A stretch of 64,000 nucleotides of DNA from Cylindrodendrum hubeiense (Eukaryota; Ascomycota; Sordariomycetes; Hypocreales; Nectriaceae), in the NCBI GenBank assembly GCA_014621425.1, contig JAANBB010000072.1, positions 62,001-126,000 of the forward strand, written 5' to 3'. Numbering within the stretch: the first letter of the stretch is position 1; every line of letters starts with the position of its first letter. The position numbers were made by a program, and so were the translations under genes. Below, in pieces: positions 1 through 12,060 of the stretch. The notes beneath the pieces were generated by a model. That model made no database searches. It worked only from the letters and a program-made list of their open reading frames with translations, and was not told where the DNA came from.

Positions 1-996
1 CAAGCTTTCCACGTTTTCGATAAGATACCGCTCTAATCCAGCTTGGTAGTGGATCATTGCGAAAAAGGCCTCGGCACCATCCAAATCAATTGGAGGGAAT
101 TCGCTGAAGAAGGAGATTTTTCCCGAACTCAATTTCTCCAAACTGTCGTACGCGACCTGGAACTTGGATCCTGCATCCAATTAAAATGAGATCACAAATT
201 CTTCAGGACGTTTACTCACCTCGCGTTTTCTCCGCCATGTCCAGGAGTTGGTTGAATGACAAGGTCTCAGAGGCGATAAAGCTAACCTTGGACCACTGCC
301 CGAGATCCATCAGGCGAGCGACAAACTTGGACATATCCTGGGTCGTAATGAAAGTCGCCTTTGCTGACCCATCTCCGGGGATAACAGCCCATTTCTTCTC
401 CATGTTCATCACATTGATCCAAGGGTGGAGGTGAGATTTCCAGTACGGCATGCCGTAATAATCGAGAAACCATCCATTCACGACGCGGGTGTACTCGAGG
501 CCGGTCTTTTCAAGACTCTCGATGGCTTCAAACGTATAACGGGCTAATGGGCTGATCTCGATGTGTCTAATATGCGTTAGAAAAGATCGTTGAGTACCGG
601 AACGTGAACTAACTCTTTCAAATGCTGCATGTCATAGCCACTGATAACGAATCGTCGAGTTGACTCTGATTGCTCCGCTGCCTGTATGAGATTAAGCTGT
701 GCTTGGTTCGTTTCTGGTGTGACCACGCCAATCGCACAGATCACGGTGTCAACGCCTGCCTGCCTGAACGACTGGCTCATCCCCTCGATATTTGCGTAAT
801 CAACTTGCAGATATTCAACACCATGTTCTGCAGGACGGTTCTAATCTCTAGAGGTTAGAAGAAAAAACAGCAGAGTTTGCGGGGTGCATACATTACGAGA
901 CAGGACATAAACTTTATGCTTGGCGTAAGCGACAAGGCCATCGACAATGGTCCTTCCCACCGGCCCGGAACCACCAGCAACCACAATGACTCCCAT
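1..996 (-). CDS. NmrA-like NAD(P)-binding protein, 3' end outside window
   Basis: The chosen start is the ATG at 996 because it opens directly into a Rossmann nucleotide-binding motif (MGVIVVAGGSGPVGR). An in-frame ATG at 1050 adds 18 residues of no family character. Exon 1 runs to about 892. Exon 2, about 845 to 580, carries the DTVICAIGVV strand typical of NmrA/isoflavone-reductase-like proteins. Exon 3, about 570 to 212, encodes the substrate-side half (GWFLDYYGMPYW, then FITTQDMSKFVARLMD). A further exon covers about 180 to 1 and leaves the window, so the C-terminus is missing. The family comprises atypical short-chain dehydrogenases; some are reductases and others only sense NAD(P). The substrate cannot be told. 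Splice positions were read by eye. Confidence 0.8.
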
Positions 997-2420
997 ATTT
1001 GAGGTTTCGTGATCGACCTGCTTGCTTTGCCTTGGTAGAAGCTCGGTCAATAGAAAGCGCTTTAAATCAAAACGGCTTTAGTGATGCGGAATGATGTTGA
1101 CTTATAACGTAGGCTATGAGGGAGCGGGGGAATAGGCGGTGATTGGGAGTGTTTCCTGATTGGGAATGCTCCCTAATTCGGCCTTCTTTCTCGACTACAG
1201 TGTCCTAAACTGTGACGAATCACAGAGTGGTATGACTCTCCATTACGTATTTTTGTACCCGGAGCAATCCACTACAACTGCTTTCGACATACATAGCGTA
1301 TTCCATCCACTGCCAAAGGAGATTCTAGAAGTGAGGCATAAGCATCAATTATTAATGTCCTGCACCTCATGTCATTGTGGTTTGTTCTGCTAGGTTCCTC
1401 GTCTCGGGCTTGGCAGGATTTGGATGACGCAACACCTTGTCCGGGTCGCATTAACTTGAGGACCGGTCCTACCCTATAGGCGCTATGGGTTGTCAAGGTG
1501 GACAATAATTCACTTTGAATGGATGGATTTACGGCACTTGCACGTACATCTCAAAATCTTCCCCATAGGTGCACGACATTAAAATCTCAGATAAAAAAGT
1601 GGAGGAGGAAATTGGGTGAAGGGCGAAGAAGGCAACAAGAGACAACCGCATCGCCCGTCTTTTGCTGTCCGACATGGTCACGGAGACGCGAAAAGGTGGA
1701 TTTGCTGTCTTGGAGAACACCTGAGCGAGAGTACATGCGGCTTAATTTGTATAGCTATTCAACGACCTCGCCCCGTAGATGTGCAGATGTGCTACGTATA
1801 TCAATACTGTTGAGAGGGTTAAACCCCTCTTCGGCTCCCGACGTTGCCTCTTTAGGCTGTCACTGGACGCAAAGCTTCGCTGACTCGGCGACCGCTATCG
1901 GGGCTTCATTGTCTGCATCTCCAAATTAGGACAAATCAGGGTGGGTTCATGTCACTCAATGTCTGACACATGCCCCACATTCCCGCTTCGCCGTACCAGT
2001 AGGAGAAGGCTGTATCACGCGTGGAATATGACGAGCAGGGGATGGCAATGTCCACAGCCCAAGACCGCAGGATTCCGACTTGCGGTCTGGGTGGCCTCTC
2101 TCTGACATCAGATCTTCGACGGATCTGATCACCCCATTTCCCCCGACTCCTCGGTGAACTGCCCGCCAGCAACACGGCACCCGTACACCTTACGGAACCC
2201 GAGACGACCCCTGAGCTTTGCATGAAATACCCTGGGACGCACGTACCGCCCGTCCAACCCAATCTTTTCATTGTCTCCCGGTTTATCCATTTATTGACCG
2301 CCTCGACCGCGGCCCGCGCCATCGATCGCCTGTCGCCTTCGGCATCCGTCCGCTAAAGATCACCGCCAGCTGTTGCCTGTCTTTCTACTCTCCAATACCA
2401 TCTGCCTCGAATCGCTCGAT
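997..2420. other. Intergenic; divergent promoter region
   Basis: The stretch lies between the NmrA-like gene (-) and the acetyl-CoA synthetase gene (+). Open frames up to 136 codons occur on both strands, but none has a recognisable family, signal peptide or convincing splice partner. It is best read as two promoters back to back plus spacer. No RNA gene was seen. Confidence 0.5.
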
Positions 2421-4715
2421 ATGGCCAATGCAATGGAAGCGACAGTGACGACCGATTCTAATGGGAGCCTCGTCTTCAGTGAGTTAGCACACTTGATGCC
2501 CCTCCGTATTCCATTTCATCGACTGACCGCCCCTGTCATTTAGACCCCCCTGAGGGAATGCTGGCCAGTACGTACAGCTCGACGTTACTTGATGCGCGTA
2601 TTAGCTTTACTTACCAATCCCGCTAGAGCATCCCAGCAAACCGCATCTGGAAAGTAAGCACTTCATAGATATTCATGCCTTGAGGCTCAACAGTACTAAT
2701 ATGCTCAGGCTTCGAATCTTACAAACAGCTGTATTCGGAGTCAATCAACAGCCCTCAAAAGTTTTGGGGTAAACAAGCCCGCGAGCATTTGTCTTGGTAC
2801 AGAGACTTTGGTATAGTTCACAGCGGGAGTTTCGCCAATGAGGACAACGCATGGTTCCTGGGAGGCAAACTCAATGCCTCGTTCAACTGCGTGGACCGTC
2901 ATGCGTTTGAGGATCCCGACAAGGTGGCTCTCATTTATGAAGCTGATGAAGCCGGTTCTGGTCGGACTTTGACCTACGGCGATCTGCTGCGGGAAGTATG
3001 CAAACTTTCCCACGTGCTGAAGGGCATGGGCGTGCAGAAAGGCGACATTGTTGCTGTTTATATGCCCATGATTCCGGAGGCAGTCATTGCTCTGCTCGCC
3101 TGCTCTCGCATTGGTGCAGTCCACTCCGTCATTTTTGCTGGCTTCTCTGCCGATTCCGTGAGGGACCGGGTCTTCGATGCTAAATGCAAGGTCGTTCTCA
3201 CTGTCGATGAAAGCAAGCGAGGTGGCAAAACGATCGGCATCAAAACCGTCATCGACAAAGCCATTGCGCAATGCCCTACCGTGTCGAACGTCTTGGTTTT
3301 TAAGCGCACAGGCGCTGAGGTTCCCTGGGTGTCCGGCAGAGACCGTTGGTGGCACGAGGAGCTCCGTAAATGGCCTGGATACATTCCACCGGAGGAAATG
3401 GATTCAGAGGACCCGCTGTTTCTTCTTTATACATCCGGATCAACAGGCAAGCCAAAGGGTGTCGTGCACTCCACCGGTGGCTATCTTGTCGGAGCTGCTT
3501 CTACTGGAAAATATGTCTTCGACATTCACGACGGCGACCGATTCTTTTGCGGTGGCGATGTGGGATGGATTACAGGACACACCTATGTGGTATACGCCCC
3601 CCTGCTCCTTGGAATCTCGACGGTCATTTTCGAGGGAACGCCTGTGCACCCGACGCCCTCTCGTTACTGGGATATCATCGAGAAACACCAAGTTACGCAG
3701 TTCTATGTCGCCCCAACCGCGCTTCGCCTGTTGAAGCGATATGGCTCGGAGCATGTTACGGGAGCCAGAAGCCATCTTCGTGTTCTGGGTTCCGTTGGTG
3801 AGCCGATTGCACCGGATGTTTGGAAGTGGTATTTCGAAACTGTGGGTAAGACTGAAGCACACATTGTCGATGTAAGTTCCACCAAGATGAATCCCCGCAA
3901 CCCCAAAGACGCCATTTCGCTGACTACTTGGGCAGACGTATTGGCAAACGGAGACCGGATGCCACGCAATCACTCCTCTTGCCGGTATCACGCCAATGAA
4001 ACCTGGCTCCGCTTCCCTCCCCTTCTTCGGCATTGATCCAGTAATTTTGGACCCGGTTTCTGGCGCTGAGGTTGACGGCAACAATATTGAAGGCGTGCTT
4101 GCCTTTAAGCAACCGTGGCCTAGTATGGCGCGCACGGTTTGGGGGGCGCATGAACGGTACATGGATACGTATCTGAAGCCCTTCGATGGATACTACGTGA
4201 GTACTTACTGCTTCTTTTATTTACCTGAATCTTCTCTAACATTTCGTTAGTATACTGGTGATGGTGCCAGTCGCGATGATGACGGATTCTTCTGGATTCG
4301 TGGCCGCATGGATGACATCATCAACGTGAGCGGTCACCGCCTTTCAACGGCCGAGATCGAGGCCGCATTGATCGAGCATCCGACAGTCTCCGAGGCAGCG
4401 GTGGTTGCTACCCCTGATGAAATCACCGGCCAGTCATCGACGGCTTTCTTGACTTTGAAGGACGGCTCAGAGGTATTCGAAACCCTGCACGCGGAACTGG
4501 TTCTTCAAGTGCGTAACACAATTGGTCCATTCGCGGCGCCAAAGGGTATCTATGTTGTGCCTGATTTGCCCAAGACTCGCTCTGGGAAGATTATGCGCCG
4601 CATCTTGAGAAAGATCATGGCTGGTGAGGTAGATCAACTGGGGGATATCTCCACTCTATCTGATCCATCAGCTGTTGGAAAGATTATCGAGGCAGTGAAG
4701 GCAGCAGCCAAGTAA
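2421..4715 (+). CDS. Acetyl-CoA synthetase (AMP-forming)
   Basis: It makes acetyl-CoA from acetate, ATP and CoA. Six exons join in frame to 665 residues: 2421-2478, 2544-2567, 2627-2653, 2709-3871, 3936-4196 and 4251-4715. The three tiny first exons rebuild the family N-terminus (KHPS followed by [12 protein letters not shown]), which supports the ATG at 2421; an in-frame ATG at 2433 is also possible. Visible motifs are the ATP/AMP loop [21 protein letters not shown], the adenylate motif YWQTETG (spliced across the fourth intron), the hinge-region [15 protein letters not shown], and the C-terminal [11 protein letters not shown] with the lysine normally regulated by acetylation. All key residues look intact. 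It differs from the usual fungal FacA in many positions (for example WQTETGC where a Ser is common), so it could be a second, diverged copy rather than the primary facA. Expected location is cytosol. Confidence 0.93.
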
Positions 4716-6636
4716 ATCAGACTTGCAGGCAATACTTGCTGATAGACTTTCCTAAGCTATAGATTCAATTTTCAATTTTTATTAAATGGGCTTTCGACAC
4801 ATCCGTAGATTGGCTTCCCTGTTTGCTGTTAAGATCAATTTCTCCCAAAGTAGACATCCCAAGTTCCATATTTTTAGCTACAACCCATTGAACTGGACTT
4901 CTCTATTGGAAATGTATCTAACTGAGTCCGGCTTGTGGAGAGATTTGCCGCCTTTGATTGACGTAAGCCAACTTCTTCTCAGCGTAGTAAGTCCGAGTAG
5001 TCGTTATCGTTCGATAGGCTCAGCCATTTTTGGGTTCCCTTTCACAAAACCAAGGACATGATGTTCGGAGACTAGCTTCTGTCAAATGCTTAGAGCATTG
5101 AGATTGTAGTAATACTCTATGGGATGGTGTATCTAATATATCATTTGCATCCCACCAGCTTTGTCACATTTGAAACCCCTCCAAATCTTAGAACATTTCA
5201 CGCTCCCTTCTTCCACACGCCAATCCTATCCGGTTGAATCAGGAGGATCCCATCCAGTCAGAACGCCCGTGATGATCCATCTTTCAGAGCCCACTCTACT
5301 GGTGTCCTAATATCGAACAGACGCGACCATGAAACGCCTCCAGCCTCTGCCATTCACGCTACCAGGTAGGCCATCACCGTTTCAGTACAACACCAAAATC
5401 ATCACTGATCTTGACCATAGTTCTGAAAACCCTACCCCTCACCCCTATGGGGCACAACGAGCTGGCCAGAATGGGTCACTCTTGCTGCAAGGCTTTTAAC
5501 TAATTGATCTCTTGTCTCACTTCAACCGGGAACGTATTCCCGAGCGTGTTGTCCACATAAAGGGCTCTGGAGTACATGCCTACTTTGAGTGCACAAACCC
5601 AATTGCGGAATTGACCACTACCGAGCTTTTTAGTTAGAATAGTAAAAACAGCCGGATCACGGTGCGACTTAGCACGGTTGGTGGAGATTCAGGGTAGCAT
5701 GACTGCGCTCAAAATATAGTTATGTCACCACTACCTTCGATCCAGAATTTGATCTTGTACTCAACAGGAAGGTGCTTGCTAGCTAGAGGAAAGTCTGTGA
5801 TTTCTGTAGAAAGGACTCCAAGTCGAATTTTAATATATTAGCAACTTCACTGCGGAGCTTGATATCATTATTTGGAGTCAATGGCGACAGTCACAGACAA
5901 GATTCAACAGGCGCACCCTTTAAATTTAATTGTATTAATTATCTTGCTATAAGGTACACTAAGTTATTTTGCTAAAAGCCCACCAAGCCACTTCCTCATA
6001 ATTGATCAACACTCAGTTTTGTAACAGAAATACCACTCATCTAGTTACTATGGTTACCTGACTACTGTAGTAGGTAAATCAAGTAATAGAATATCCCTGC
6101 TTGCTTAGTGTTATTTGAAGTGAGAATTCAAAATGCTGACATGACACAGGTTCAAAGTAAGCTTTCCCTGGGTTCGTCGCTTTTCTGCCTCAGCAAAGTA
6201 CTCCTTCTTTATCTCATTAAGCCTTGACCCATAAGCTAGTAGGGATATTTTGTAGCTCCACTATCGTATTCGCGGCTAAGAAGGGCCTTTTGCTAGAAGG
6301 CTGCACGTGTCGTCTAGCAGGTACGGGCTTCGTAATGATGGCAACTACGTGTAACTGGCATACGCAGAGCACATGTGACCGAGGTTTAGCTCCGCTTTTT
6401 TTTTTGTAGCTGACTTCCGTTGCTGACTGACGTGTCTGGTATACAAGATAAAAGGTCGATTATCCTAAATTATATACTACGTCTAAATGTATTACTTCAC
6501 ACCAGCACATTAGTGGTTCTCTCGAGCATTGCTTTGCATGAAAAGCTGCCTTAGATTATTCATTTACATTATTACTGAGCCACTACATCAGAGCTCCAGA
6601 TTTCTGCTCAATAGAGGAACTAGATCAGCTAGGGCG
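4716..6636. other. Intergenic, AT-rich, no gene seen
   Basis: This 1.9 kb stretch is AT-rich, especially 5640-6120. The longest frame, at 4786-5061, has no family character and lies in the 3' flank of the synthetase gene. No repeat family or RNA gene was recognised. Confidence 0.5.
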
Positions 6637-7544
6637 ATGGATTATCCTAATCCTCTGAATCTCCATTTTGATGCTGGCTCGGACAGTGTGACAAACACAG
6701 CACTGGAAATCTTCCCCTTTCTTGTCTCATATTTTTCAGCAACATCACAGCCTACCGCGTCGGAAGCCGCAGTGCAAATCAGTAGCCTTTTCCCGCTCCA
6801 TCGAGAAAATGGCGAGGCAAATAAATCACCAGAAGGTTTCCTTGCCGCCTTCTGGGATCTGATGTTTCGTGTTGCTATTCAGCTTGATTACCGGACTCAG
6901 CCAATGTGCAAGTTTGTTTCCCTGATAAAAGCTCTCCGTGACTTACCTACCACTACGGTCTTGAAGGATGGTCGAAGGTTGTGGCAGGACTTACCTGACT
7001 TGGCACTTTTCTTTACTGAAAGATGGAATCGTAAGTACACACATTCCAGTCCCTTGCTGTGTCATTCTTCACAATCTTCAACAGTGTAGAGAATGAACTG
7101 ACGCGATACATAGAAGCCGGTATTCTAAGCGATAGCATCATGCCCGAAACTACTCGGCGCTGGAAGAACTTGAATGGACTAGCCGCGTATCTCAATAATG
7201 AAAGCCTATATGGTGGTCGGTATCGCGCATTAGAAAGCATTGGGATGGGCATTGAAAGCAGAAGCGGGAAGGAAACTGAAAGGCTCATGGAGTGCTTTGC
7301 ACCAGCAGCGGTTATTTGGTTTATTCTTTCATCGCAGCAAATCTACGATGCGTGCAAAGAGAATGCTCTTCGAGACTTTAGTATGCATGGAAAGCTGTGG
7401 AGAGGAAAATCAGGGTACAGCTTGGAGCGCTGGGACTTTTGGCGATCAAGGCTTGTCGAGTTGCGAAACGACACTTTGACGAGCGATGAGCTGAAGGGGG
7501 ATTGCTTAGCAGCCGAGGCTGCCATGGATAGAGTGACGGAGTAG
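6637..7544 (+). CDS. DUF3632-like fungal protein
   Basis: Two exons, 6637-7030 and 7090-7544, give 282 residues. The intron uses GTAAGT and the acceptor TGTAG at 7085-7089; the nearer ACAG at 7084 would give an immediate stop, so the second AG is preferred. The protein is soluble and mostly helical, without signal peptide or membrane segment. The pattern LPDLALFFTERWN at the exon boundary, followed by a region starting ENELTRY and a helical C-terminal half with AAVIWFILSSQQIYDAC, resembles the DUF3632 family of ascomycete proteins. That family is commonly expanded and has no known function. The start was chosen at 6637; earlier in-frame codons lie in DNA without the family pattern. Confidence 0.7.
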
Positions 7545-9099
7545 TTCAAGTCGCGACTGGTGATAGATCTTCAAAGTTCATCTCCCTTCTTATACATCAC
7601 TAGGCAAAGTGGACCATTCACAAACCTAATACATTTAAACGATATAGTTGGTATAACCTAAGCTAAATGGACGATTCAAACCACAAAACCGAGGCTCTAG
7701 GATGAATGTTCAAAGGAACATCTCGGGAGACGGACTTCGAGACTGGTAGGAACCTTGAATTAGAAGAACCGAGTATCAGTGAACCATTCAGAAAGGATCT
7801 CTCGCGGAATCCAAAAGAATATTCATCTTGGATCACTTCTGGAGTACGAGTTGTGATCTATAGATTGTCACCCGGATCCAAATGGTGTCTATAGTGAGAA
7901 TGAGGGAAGCTTATTCCCATACACCTGGATCAAACTTCTCAGGAAACAGTAAGCTGTCTCTATCGTTGTTTTCTGCACTGCAAATGTCTTCTCATAGCGG
8001 AAAACTAATTAGAAATGCCTCCACCGCGTCCCCGATTGATGGAGAAGAGAAAACCCTGACTAGCAAATAGGTTGTGTTGGACCCAGACTGATGGTGGCAT
8101 TTCTCTTTTGCCCCTCTCCTTTGCACTTAGCTCGACTTATGAGATAGTGGGGAAGTATGGCCCGCTTCAAGGTAAGTGGTAAAACTCGGATCATACACCA
8201 GTAGAGTGTGCGGCGTGAGCCGTGAAGCGGCCGACCAAATGAAACACATCATACGAAATAACAGATACGGAACAGCCACTAGAGCTGGAATTTCTTTCAC
8301 GGAAAATGATCCTTGCTTAAGATCTCCCGGATAGTGTTAGGGGCTCGGACAGGGGCTGAGATCATGCATCGTGTACCGGACCCATGTGATCCAGGAGGAT
8401 AAAGTCCCTCAAACCTCCCGAAATCGACCCAGAAATCGGCTCGTCGGCTCTTCAGTTCACTCGTACAATATATACGAGCGATGCACATTAGTTCCAGCTA
8501 AGGAAACAAATATACCATGAGCACATTTTTCAATTATCAATACGTTGCAGGGGTAATATAGTCTCTGGAGACGTATTCACTTCCATTGTTTTCCTGCCAG
8601 GGCCTCCAAGAAAATAAAGTAGGTATCACTGGACTGAACCCATAATACCTTTGTAGCCTTCCTTTTGAGGTTTGGCTCCTTACTGCGAGTGTTGGGTTGG
8701 TTGTTGGAGTATTGTAGAGTGGTTCGAATTAGCTCTTAGGCTCTAGCATGATGAAGAGAGTAACGTAAGCGTTATGAATCATGATACTTCCACGTCGATT
8801 CGACCCCCGGCCGATAACTGGTCTACTAGTGCTTTAATACCTCATCTCTAACTTCGTATCTGAGCTTGAGGCTAATACACGAAGGAGGAATTAACATGGC
8901 CTCTACTTCGTATTACCCTTGATAGGAACCCTCCGCTTGTAGAAAGTCAGCATAACGCTCTAAAGACGACATCAGTATGTTGACATGTGAAATTAACCAG
9001 CTGTTCTAGATCTATAAAAGGTATTACCCACCTGGGAGTCATTTGTAGTAGCATCTCTCCTCATTATTGCCAGTACCACTACAAAATCCTCTTATCAAT
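7545..9099. other. Intergenic, no gene seen
   Basis: No open frame above about 63 codons shows family features, and no splice chain was found. It contains the 3' flank of the DUF3632-like gene and the promoter of the ribonuclease gene. Confidence 0.5.
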
Positions 9100-9676
9100 A
9101 TGTTCGGCCTTCAACATTTGGGCTTTGCCCTCCTCATCGCAAGCCAGGGCCTTGCAGCTGCCGTGCCTGCAGCCCCTGCCGAGAACATTGGAATGCCCGG
9201 TGTATGTTAGACTTATTGGCTTTACCTCTCCTTCCTACGATAACTCCATTGAAGCTGACTTGTTTTACCAGAGAGTGACCTGTCACGTCAGTACCGGAAC
9301 CTACTATTTTTCGGTATCCGAGGCCCGAGAGGAGTACAATCGCGTGAAGGGTCTGTATAACGCAGGGACCAAGACCTACCCGACCAAGAGCGGGTATCCG
9401 CATGAGTTCGGCAATTTCGGTGGCATTCAGTTCGATGACTCAGCTTGCAATTCAAAGAGGAGTCCCGTGAAGATTTTCGAGTTTCCCATCTTTCAGCGCT
9501 CATCAGAGGGCCATCAAGCTTCCCACTACGACGCCAATAAGAAAAAGGACGAGCAAGAGGGGCCAGGCCCATGCCGTGTTGTCTTCACTGCGGAAAACGG
9601 TCATCTATGTGGCGTCATGTGCCACAAGAGCATGACGCCAGGTGGCGATCAAGCATTTATTAAGTGCACCGCCTAA
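9100..9676 (+). CDS. Secreted ribotoxin-like ribonuclease (T1/U2 superfamily)
   Basis: Exons 9100-9201 and 9272-9676, separated by a phase-0 GTATGT..CCAG intron, encode a 168-residue precursor. Residues 1 to about 20 form a signal peptide (FALLIASQGLAAAVPA). The mature part carries the catalytic set expected for fungal guanyl-preferring ribonucleases: His78 in YPHEF, Glu104 in FEFPIF, Arg136 in CRVVF and His152 near the end, plus six cysteines (38, 93, 135, 147, 151, 166). A Lys-rich loop (NKKKDEQEGPGP, residues 123-134) before the Arg strand is longer and more basic than in ordinary T1 ribonucleases. It resembles the loops by which ribotoxins recognise the sarcin-ricin stem of large-subunit rRNA. 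The gene looks intact. Whether it is a true ribotoxin or a plain extracellular RNase cannot be decided from sequence alone. Confidence 0.78.
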
Positions 9677-10059
9677 ATGGGTTGCCATAGCAAGGGCTCT
9701 TGGACAGCTCTTAATTGCCATGGCCAAGTCTGGGATCAGGCGGCGGTCGTTACAGCTGGCACAATTGCAAACGCAGATTTTACTTCACCTTGTGATCTTA
9801 CAATCACAGCCAATTAGAGAAGTGGTGGCACATTAAGGAGTGATCGCGTTCGAGGGCTGCAGCGCTCTAGACCTGCTGCACCCAAGGACCGACGCGTTCC
9901 TTGTGCTTGTCGCTCTCTACTGATTCTACCTACATTCAGTTGCATATTAGATACGGAGCCTTAAGCTTCCCAACTATCAATTTACTTGATTCTTATATAC
10001 TTTACGAGACCTTTGTAGAACTTGACTTTACGTTATGTATACTTGCATCCTCAGTAAAA
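9677..10059. other. Intergenic 3' flank
   Basis: This holds the downstream flank of the ribonuclease gene and an AT-rich spacer. No gene was seen. Confidence 0.4.
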
Positions 10060-11125
10060 TCCCCTAAATTAAAGGGTCCCGTCAAAATGCCTGTGTTCCA
10101 CGACCAGTTGACTCTGGGCAGCAGGGCGCCAAGACAGAAAAAGGACACGCCAGTAAAGACACAGTGACCCGAGTATCCTCGGCCGGTTTCTCTCCAGACC
10201 CTCCGTTGCCGCCAGTCCTGGGGCCTTGATATGACCGCTAGAACGACTGGAAGCGATGGTTCCCGCTATTTCTCGAGTGGAAAATCACCTACTTCTTCAT
10301 CCCCTTCGATACGTGGACTCTGGAACCGTGTGGCAGCTTCACTCACAAAGGCCCACAGCTTTGCTATGACATCCCCGGGAAATCGAATATCGAAGAGATG
10401 GCGGGCGACAACAACGCCGACAAGCACACGATCTAAGGCCGTGTTCCCCTCCTCCCTCGGCCGACCTTCTCGCTCGCCGCCAAGATCAACCAGCTCTTCT
10501 CCAGTACACTCATACCAGACCTCGATCCGAAGGACCCCAGACATTCAGAAAAGAGCGACAACTTCCCACTGACCCCCGAGGAACGCACCGAGTTGCAGTC
10601 CCAGCCGCATCAGCTCGCCTCCCCTCGGTGCCGCTCACCGGGTTATCGAACCATCTGACGACGCTTCTGCAGGGCACCCACATCAAGCCGGTCCCACGCG
10701 GCCCGGTACGACACAAGCTCACGCTAGTCGCCGATACTGACGACGAGGACGAGTATGCACTCGCGGAACGACCTGGAGCCGTCAGTGTTCAAGCCGGCAA
10801 CGTATGGCCGTTCTGGTTTACGAGACTCAACGCCATAGACCAATTGGGACGGGTAATACACACCATTGACACAACCCTGATGAAGACGCCGCAACGCATG
10901 TGGCCATATAATTGATCTACTATTACATCTGCTATCATATGCTGCAAGGTACTGTGATGGACACGGAAGCTCACCCGGCAAAACCAATCACACCCACCGG
11001 TCGCAAATTTGCTGACTTTAGGGTCGTGGAACTGTTCTCGACCAAAACTCAAGTAATAGAATCACAACTGCACCTCATCCACGCAAACAGTATGTGGTCA
11101 TACGGTAAAAAGTACAGTTATTAAG
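10060..11125 (+). pseudogene. Decayed coding relic, GC-rich, several frames
   Basis: A block richer in GC than its surroundings reads as protein-like stretches that jump between plus-strand frames. About 10270-10435 reads LEWKITYFFIPFDTW then TLEPCGSFTHKGPQLCYDIPG and stops at TAA. About 10437-10660 reads FSLAAKINQLFSSTLIPDLD and LTPEERTELQSQ. About 10630-10915 reads LTGLSNHLTTLLQGTHIKP and FTRLNAIDQLGRVIHTID and ends near WPY. The aromatic and proline pattern is unlike chance translation. At least two frame changes and several stops argue that it is a relic of a larger gene. The family was not recognised with certainty, and introns could explain part of the frame changes. Confidence 0.45.
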
Positions 11126-12060
11126 AACGGGGAAAACCCATCGAGAATTAAAAGATATGCTATCAGCAGGGCTGGGCCTAAGAAGGCAAGAAAAAACTGC
11201 AGGTACGTGCTATGCCGTAAGGTCTGACAACGATGCGCTGTAAAAGAGAGAGTCCCGCAGAGCCTCGAGTATCTTTGGTAGCCTCTTGAGCACACGTGCC
11301 AGCCCTGGCTAGTCGACCATCTCTATCTGACACAGTAGCAAGGTCTAGCTAAAGTGCTCGACTTAACAATCTACTTCGGTCCGAAATGGGCCATCGCAAG
11401 CCGCAGCCTACTTCTCTCCTCTGCCATGTGTGTCTCAGATTCTGATGATGTGTGCAAGCATGCCGGCTTGAGGCTAGGCATCAGAGCATTGCCTGGACTA
11501 ACGCATGTGACCAGTCAACATTGATATCGTAATCAGGAAACTGTTAGCTGCGGTATTCCCTGATACCGAATGCACCCAATGGCTGCGATGAGAGTCAGAG
11601 TAGAGCTGATTCTGACAAGATCAACGTTGGGAATCTTTCTCGGGCATGCCTAGGCTCAATATGATCAAGCAGCATGTTGATACGAGATGAGCCCGATAAA
11701 ACTCCATTGAGTCAAAACTGGGTTGGATTGCCAACTTGGGGTGATTGTGACGTGAATCGCTAGCTTCGATTGTGCATGCCTATGGCTTGAGAGCTTAGGA
11801 GCTGTGGTGGTGGCAAACCGAGTGGCGACGCGCGATGACCCCAATTCCCTTTTTTGGAATTACCGTATTGGGTAATATACCACATCCACTCCGACGAGTG
11901 CAGTCATAGTCAAGTGTTGTAAGAGTGCAGATAGCACCCTGCACAACCTGTACTTAAGCAAGGCCATTGAAAATTAATGGTACCAGCTACTCTCAAACAT
12001 CTCACCCAATCAAATCACGTCCCAGATTATCTGTCCCATTCCCTCTTATCAATCTAAAAA
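11126..12060. other. Intergenic; transaminase promoter
   Basis: No gene was seen. The last 250 bases act as promoter of the transaminase gene and contain the ATTACC-N6-GGTAAT inverted repeat described separately. Confidence 0.5.
11859..11876. promoter_or_regulatory. Inverted repeat ATTACC-N6-GGTAAT, transaminase promoter
   Basis: A perfect 6+6 inverted repeat with a six-base spacer (GTATTG) lies 185-202 bases before the transaminase ATG. The same arms and spacing occur at 14935-14952 before the D-amino acid oxidase gene. Spaced inverted repeats like this suit dimeric fungal regulators. A binding role is inference. Confidence 0.5.

Noticed and set aside
1936..2322. 128-codon minus-strand frame upstream of the synthetase
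   Set aside because: Composition like random GC-rich DNA, no family, lies in the promoter of a well supported gene.
8705..8730. Possible tRNA B-box (GGTTCGAATT)
   Set aside because: The expected CC after the box and any cloverleaf arms are missing.
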